From Candidatus Babeliales bacterium (GTDB lineage Bacteria; Babelota; Babeliae; Babelales; CAIQNR01), in NCBI GenBank assembly GCA_021735725.1, contig JAIPGS010000006.1, forward strand, positions 1 through 18,401: a stretch of DNA of 18,401 nucleotides. The letters run 5' to 3'. Under the pieces are notes generated by a model, which was not told the DNA's origin, ran no database searches, and saw nothing but the letters and a program-made list of their open reading frames with translations. Shown one piece after another: positions 13,544 through 18,401 of the stretch (positions are counted from its first letter, which is position 1; each line of letters starts with the position of its first letter). Made by a program: the position numbers and the translations under genes.

Positions 13544-14962
13544 TTAAAATGTAGAACCAAAAGTAATAAATACTGTATGATACTGTGGACTGTTCTGTGC
13601 TTTAAATACATGTTGCGTACCAATACTTAATGTTGCACCTTCTTGAAGCCCGTACGTGCTTGACCACCCAAAAGTGTTGCGTGTTTCATTTGTTCTTTCT
13701 GTTGTTAAATCAATGTTATAAGTTCCTGCTGGTGCATCTGGATGAACTTTTGCTGAATCTTTTTGTTTGTAATACAAAGTATACCATGCATCAAAAACAA
13801 ATGGCCCTGCATCTGCTTTTACACCGAATGTTGCATTTATTTTTGCACCAAGATGCCGGCGTGTTAAAATGTTGCTTTGTGCAAAAAATGGTATAACTGT
13901 ATCATATTCATCAATTGCAGCAGAAAGATATAAGGCACTCCCTAATTTAGTTCCCGTTGTTCCATGTCCAAAAAATGCAATTTCAACATCTTCATTTAAC
14001 CTTTCAGCAATTGCTCCCGTCATTTTTTTGGGAACACGTTGTTTAACATTGGAAGCAGCATGTCCCATTGCTGAAACAGTGAAATACGCATTACAACATT
14101 CTCCCATATTAAATGCCAAATGTGCTTGCGCTCCCATTTGCACTGTATTACTAGATCCACGTTCTATTTGCCAAATAGTATTTCCATCAGGATTAGTACT
14201 TGAAGGTAACCCAAGAACAAATGCAAGTTGTACTGCATCTATAGATTTATAATTTGCAAAATTTTTCCAATCAAGCATGGAATATAATTTTACAGATCCA
14301 ATTCCAAAAGAACGTTGATGTTGATCTAAAAGCAATCCTCTTGCAAGAAGAACCTCATCAGAAAAAAAATCCCATGCATCTGCATAGCGTTGTAAAAATT
14401 CAGGATGACCACCAACAGAATCAGAAGTTACTTCTCCTGTATATCTGGCACTGGTTCCTATATCAATTTTTGATAAAGTCATATTCATTGTATGTTCATA
14501 ATATTCTATCGGCAAATGAAATCCACATGTCCATAAAACATGTTGCCCTTCTAATTCCTTATTAAATGTCCATGCCCCATTTACTGCAAATCTATACTGT
14601 TGTTGCTCTGCATCAATGTTTAATTCTGTATTTGCTAAAGTTCCTAAATAAGCATCTTGATAATAATTGTCAGCTGCACCACCAGCAGTACTTTTCAACT
14701 TACCTTCATTTGCTAATTTTGAAGGTAAAAAGAGATTGCCAAGAGTTATAACTTGACCAAATAACAGTTTATCTAGTCCTTGTTGGTTTTTATTATTGTC
14801 ATGTGCATTATATGCCCAACTATATTCCATTGTTGGAAACACCATACAACCACGTTCATTGTCTCTTGTTTCAATAACTTTAGAATCTAAAGGTTGCCAC
14901 ACAGCACCAAGAGGGAATGCTGCACTCAGCAGCATTCCAATAACTAATATATTCTTTTTCAT
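13544..14962 (-). CDS. Putative outer-membrane beta-barrel protein
   Basis: 472 aa with the signal peptide MKKNILVIGMLLSAAFPLGA. The mature chain shows alternating beta-strand patterns with aromatic ends (KLYSMLDWKNF, AYFTVSAMGHAA, FVFDAWYTLYYKQKD, ATLSIGTQHVF) and finishes HTVFITFGSTF. A C-terminal strand ending in Phe is the BAM recognition signal of outer-membrane barrels. The length would suit a porin- or FadL-like barrel, but I see no family signature. AAGGA lies 8 nt before the ATG. It begins 23 bp after the large surface-protein gene and must share its transcript, so it may anchor, export or accompany that protein. It lacks POTRA-like N-terminal domains, which argues against a classical two-partner TpsB. 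It ends at the bidirectional terminator. Confidence 0.75.
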   Translation of the reverse strand: MKKNILVIGMLLSAAFPLGAVWQPLDSKVIETRDNERGCMVFPTMEYSWAYNAHDNNKNQQGLDKLLFGQVITLGNLFLPSKLANEGKLKSTAGGAADNYYQDAYLGTLANTELNIDAEQQQYRFAVNGAWTFNKELEGQHVLWTCGFHLPIEYYEHTMNMTLSKIDIGTSARYTGEVTSDSVGGHPEFLQRYADAWDFFSDEVLLARGLLLDQHQRSFGIGSVKLYSMLDWKNFANYKSIDAVQLAFVLGLPSSTNPDGNTIWQIERGSSNTVQMGAQAHLAFNMGECCNAYFTVSAMGHAASNVKQRVPKKMTGAIAERLNEDVEIAFFGHGTTGTKLGSALYLSAAIDEYDTVIPFFAQSNILTRRHLGAKINATFGVKADAGPFVFDAWYTLYYKQKDSAKVHPDAPAGTYNIDLTTERTNETRNTFGWSSTYGLQEGATLSIGTQHVFKAQNSPQYHTVFITFGSTF

Positions 14963-14985
14963 AGTTCTTTTCCTTTATTTTTAAA

Positions 14986-17900
14986 TTATGAACGCGCTGG
15001 AGGAGTTGCACTTGTTGTGGTTGTACCATCCCCATTAGAAATTGAATAATAAACTTCTTGTTTGTTATTTCTACTTTCTATATATTCAGGAGTTGATGTT
15101 CCATCAGAATAAGTAAATCCTGCACGAAGCACTGCTGTTGTGGTATTACTTGGTAAAGCCGCAACGGCACCGTCATTCATAACACCTTGTTTTTGCCCAG
15201 AAGGCATAGTATTTAAGAATTCAGTACCACCAAGCCTTTGAGAAACATTTTGAGTTGTATCACTTGCAACTTTTTGTGCTGCTCCTTCTGGATTGATTAA
15301 ATAAGGATCTCCTGATGTTGTATCACTCACAGTTGCTTGCCCAGTTACTTTAAAATTACCAATATTAGTTGTTACAGATACTCCTTCAGCATTATCATAG
15401 ATATCAAATATAGGTTCTACTATCGATGCCTCTTCAGGCCCGTTAAGTTCAAAAGTACTATCTATTTTCAATAGAGTAAGAGAACTATCAACTGTTCCTG
15501 CCGCTGTTTGAGATGCAACCGTTACACCATCACCATCTGTATAAGAAACTCGAGAACCTTTACCACCAAAAACAACACCGCCACCACTTTGATGGTCGCA
15601 TGTTGCTCCATTAATAGCAGTAAATGTTCCTTTTCCATATGCAGCAACATTTAAATGTGCAGTTGCGGAATTTGTCTTCAGTTCACCACCATTAATAATA
15701 ACGTTTACCTTGTCTATGTCTTTTGTTGCACTTGAACCACATTCAATGAGTGCGTTTGCTCCAAGATCAAGACAAGCGCCAGATTGAACGTTAAAGTTTA
15801 CTTTACCAGTACAACGTATAACCGCATTTTCAGCCAACATAAAAGATTGATGATCACTAATAGTAATTTCTGCAGGTGCATCATTTTCTCCAGTTGGTCC
15901 ATCAAAACGAATCTCTCCGTTAAGCACCGTAACTGAAGGCCCACCCCATTCTGTTTCAGAACCAGCAGCTAAAGGAATAATTGCAGGATTTGCCGCAGTT
16001 CCACCTTCAAGAACATTAGAAATTGCAACACCACTGGAATCGTATTTACTACTTGCTTTAAGCTTGTTTTTACCTCCAATAGTTGCAATTGATAAATCAT
16101 CTTTATTCATTTCTTGAAGTGTTGCAAGATCAGTATCTGTTGTTGCCGCAACACTTAATGCATCTAAGTTATCAGTTTTAGAAGAATCAATATCAACAGA
16201 AGAAGCATCTCCTGAATTTGCAATTACCTGTGCTCCTGAAGCAATATGAACAAAAGCTGTTCCTTCTTTTGGAACAACCAAAGAATGGCCACCAGTTACA
16301 ATAACTTGACCTTCAATGTTTACTGTTCCACAACAAAATGCAATATCAGAATCTAAATCTAAGGTACAATCTTTAAATGATACAGCAGCTGTATCATCTT
16401 CAAAATCAAAATTAAATGCTTTTTTAACATGGGTTGTTGTTGAATCATCTGTGACATTCAATATATCCCCAGAAAGGCCATGAATTGTTCCACCTTGAAT
16501 AGTAAGCGTTTTTCCAGATTTAATTGAATACACTGTTACAGGTGTAAGATCTAGCGATCCGCCATTTAAATTAATTGTAGAATCTTCAGAGCATTCAATT
16601 GTTCCAAAATGGCAAGTATCTCCTTCAAGTTCCATGTTAATCCGAGCAATTGAACCTTTTGTGTTAGTCGGAAGTGTATGAATTTTTGGGGCATTATTTG
16701 CACCATCCACTGAATTACGAATCAGTTTTGTTCCACCTGCAGCAAAATGAGCTGTCGTCACATTTGAATCTTTATTAAGAAGTGTAACATCAGAATCAGC
16801 TCCGATTGCTCCTGCTTTATAAAATTGTTTTTTATTAGTATCACACGGAACCATTTTTACACCATCAGATGTTGCGCAAGATATAATAGTTCCTGTTTTG
16901 TGATACGATAAATCATTTATTATTACAGCCGCACCAAGTACAGCTAAAGCATCAGGATTTGTTTTTGTTGTATCGATTAATACACCTTTTGAATTATAAC
17001 TTATTTGTCTTAACCCTTTTTGAGCTGTTGCAGCGCCTACAGTTTGCCCCACAATACATATATCATCAAATGGATGTGGTTCTATACAAATATTATTTGT
17101 TTGTCCTGAAGCAGCTTCAAGTCCAGTTGTTAAAGTACTTCCACGTTTTAATGTTTTACCATCAAAAATAAATGATTCTAGACAGTTTTGCCCCGCATAC
17201 ATAAGTATTTTACCTTTTGGTGTCCAACGTAGTGGACGTTTTGCAGTTGAAGGAGCAGAAATTGCACTTCCTGTAAAGGTTGCAGTAATTACTGAAGCTG
17301 TATTGATTTCACCATTTTTTTTAACAGGGTACATTCTCACTTCATATGTAGGGCCCGCTAATTGTACTACAACAGTAAGATATTTACCTTTAGGATGCCA
17401 CGCCATTGCTTTTACTGCTTGACCAGCTGGTAAAGAAAGAGAACCGTTAGTTACTAATGAAAGTCCATCACCATTACTATCATTAATAATATTAGCTGCT
17501 AAAGCATTTTCATTTGCATTCGCATATGCTTGGTCAATATCACATTTATAAATATTAACATAGGTACTTGTTCCATTATCATTTACAGAAGGAGCTGCTA
17601 CACATGTTGCAACATAATGCCGTGTTGCTGTCTTATCGTCAATTGGAACATTATCATTAGTAACACCTTTTCTCCACTGACAATCAGCTACTGTTCCCGC
17701 TGCACCAGTAAGTGTTAACTCTGTTCCTTTAACCAAGTTCTGTGTTGCTGGATCAAAACAATCAATCCTAATAACACCAGGATCAGTTGTTCCGTTTCCT
17801 TTATGGCACATAACATGTTGCGCTCGTAACGGAGATCCTGAATCATCTATCGCATCAACTTGCTTCGCAAATGCACTCCCCCCTGTTGGACTATTTGCTG

Positions 17901-18401
17901 ATGGTATAGAACTTGCATTTTCAATATCAAAATATTCATCACACAATGTACGCGATTTCATCTGACAAATTCTTGGAACAGTTGTATCACTCTTAAAATT
18001 AGGAAGACTTTTAAATGTACAACTACGTGACATATTCATATCGGCAGTACAGGTTACATCAGTATTTGGAATTTGAGCATTAATATCAACATCGCCTTCA
18101 AATTCTTTACCTTCACGAATAATACCGCCTGGTGTAAAATGTCCAATATTAATCAGCTTAGAATATTTATCTACAGATACTGTCCCTTGATAAAATGAAA
18201 CCATTGTAGCGGATGTAAGTGTTGCTTCTTTAAGTTTTATTTCTCCTGTGCCATCAACCATTTGTAGAGTGTTCATAACAGAAGAACCAGAATTTGAACC
18301 TGATGTTAATACTGTTCCAGTAAATCCTAAAACAGAACCTTTTGTAAAAATCAATTTTGCACCTGCCTGTAATGTTAATTTTGCAGAAGAAGCAAAGGTT
18401 A
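14986..18401 (-). CDS. Large surface protein, propeller-like plus beta-helix-like; 5' end outside window
   Basis: The reading frame is open to the right edge: upstream of the TTG at 18354 it continues without a stop as FASSAKLTLQAGAKL, so the true start and any signal peptide lie outside. At least 1,137 codons are present. Counting from 18354, the first 300 residues have many Cys (for example C102, C112, C130, C138). Residues of about 305-565 hold WD/propeller-like strand units (AMAWHPKGKYLTVV, LRWTPKGKILMYAG, LSYHKTGTIISCA, AHFAAGGTKLI). From about 565 to the end there are Gly/Asn/Asp-rich beta-helix-like repeats (STINLNGGSLDL, KTLTIQGGTIHGLSG, GKVNFNVQSGACLDLGANA), as in autotransporter passengers and adhesins. 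It ends GDGTTTTSATPPARS with no barrel; a separate barrel gene follows 23 bp later. Likely exported; exact role unknown. Confidence 0.75.
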   Translation of the reverse strand, partial: TFASSAKLTLQAGAKLIFTKGSVLGFTGTVLTSGSNSGSSVMNTLQMVDGTGEIKLKEATLTSATMVSFYQGTVSVDKYSKLINIGHFTPGGIIREGKEFEGDVDINAQIPNTDVTCTADMNMSRSCTFKSLPNFKSDTTVPRICQMKSRTLCDEYFDIENASSIPSANSPTGGSAFAKQVDAIDDSGSPLRAQHVMCHKGNGTTDPGVIRIDCFDPATQNLVKGTELTLTGAAGTVADCQWRKGVTNDNVPIDDKTATRHYVATCVAAPSVNDNGTSTYVNIYKCDIDQAYANANENALAANIINDSNGDGLSLVTNGSLSLPAGQAVKAMAWHPKGKYLTVVVQLAGPTYEVRMYPVKKNGEINTASVITATFTGSAISAPSTAKRPLRWTPKGKILMYAGQNCLESFIFDGKTLKRGSTLTTGLEAASGQTNNICIEPHPFDDICIVGQTVGAATAQKGLRQISYNSKGVLIDTTKTNPDALAVLGAAVIINDLSYHKTGTIISCATSDGVKMVPCDTNKKQFYKAGAIGADSDVTLLNKDSNVTTAHFAAGGTKLIRNSVDGANNAPKIHTLPTNTKGSIARINMELEGDTCHFGTIECSEDSTINLNGGSLDLTPVTVYSIKSGKTLTIQGGTIHGLSGDILNVTDDSTTTHVKKAFNFDFEDDTAAVSFKDCTLDLDSDIAFCCGTVNIEGQVIVTGGHSLVVPKEGTAFVHIASGAQVIANSGDASSVDIDSSKTDNLDALSVAATTDTDLATLQEMNKDDLSIATIGGKNKLKASSKYDSSGVAISNVLEGGTAANPAIIPLAAGSETEWGGPSVTVLNGEIRFDGPTGENDAPAEITISDHQSFMLAENAVIRCTGKVNFNVQSGACLDLGANALIECGSSATKDIDKVNVIINGGELKTNSATAHLNVAAYGKGTFTAINGATCDHQSGGGVVFGGKGSRVSYTDGDGVTVASQTAAGTVDSSLTLLKIDSTFELNGPEEASIVEPIFDIYDNAEGVSVTTNIGNFKVTGQATVSDTTSGDPYLINPEGAAQKVASDTTQNVSQRLGGTEFLNTMPSGQKQGVMNDGAVAALPSNTTTAVLRAGFTYSDGTSTPEYIESRNNKQEVYYSISNGDGTTTTSATPPARS

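Noticed and set aside
13544..14962. TpsB/TpsA two-partner secretion pair
   Set aside because: The barrel protein has no POTRA-like N-terminal domains and its mature chain goes straight into barrel-like strands. The TpsA-type N-terminal domain of the large protein, if any, is outside the window.
14986..18354. Complete 1,122-aa gene starting at 18354
   Set aside because: The codon at 18354 is an in-frame TTG without a ribosome-binding site, and the frame stays open to the window edge. The gene is 5' truncated.

Overview
The window is AT-rich, gene-dense bacterial DNA. Genes are tightly packed, with Shine-Dalgarno sites, short operons and sigma70-like promoters. The cell is probably diderm: there is an apolipoprotein N-acyltransferase (Lnt) and a signal-peptide-bearing protein that looks like an outer-membrane beta-barrel. 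A bacterial chromosome carrying eukaryote-style C2H2 zinc-finger genes with Sec signal peptides suggests a host-associated bacterium of protists, for example of the Candidatus Dependentiae (TM6/Babela) type. That placement is inference from style, not proof.

Layout, left to right. (1) 3-1199: a secreted protein of unknown function, possibly a beta-propeller. (2) 1360-2390, minus strand: an unrecognised 146-aa protein and ruvC. (3) 2582-8053, plus strand: six consecutive genes for secreted poly-C2H2 zinc-finger proteins with 10, 5, 7, 8, 6 and 7 fingers (43 in all). They form two blocks of three. Inside each block every gene overlaps the next by the same 8 bases. A strong promoter (TTGACA, 17 bp, TACAAT) precedes the first block. 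(4) 8047-9902, minus strand: rplI-dnaB. The dnaB stop overlaps the last zinc-finger gene convergently by 7 bp. (5) 10031-11783, minus strand: an apparent operon of a newly noticed 34-aa nine-cysteine acidic microprotein, lnt, and a 56-aa basic protein, closed by a rho-independent terminator. (6) 11995-13482, plus strand: a secreted helical protein with a Pro/Gly/Thr-rich linker. It ends at a bidirectional terminator with perfect 24-bp arms. (7) 13544-18401, minus strand: a very large surface protein (beta-propeller-like part followed by beta-helix-like repeats), open at the right edge of the window, and a putative outer-membrane beta-barrel gene 23 bp downstream of it.

How the parts may work together. 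ruvC, rplI, dnaB and lnt are housekeeping genes. The rest is largely envelope or secreted material. The zinc-finger cluster stands out: its proteins have metazoan-like TGEKPYQC linkers and intact zinc ligands, but also bacterial signal peptides, ribosome-binding sites and translationally coupled starts. The simplest reading is a family of exported effectors that bind host nucleic acid (or possibly protein), expanded and shuffled by recombination within the array. Secretion, nuclear entry and DNA binding are not shown by the sequence.
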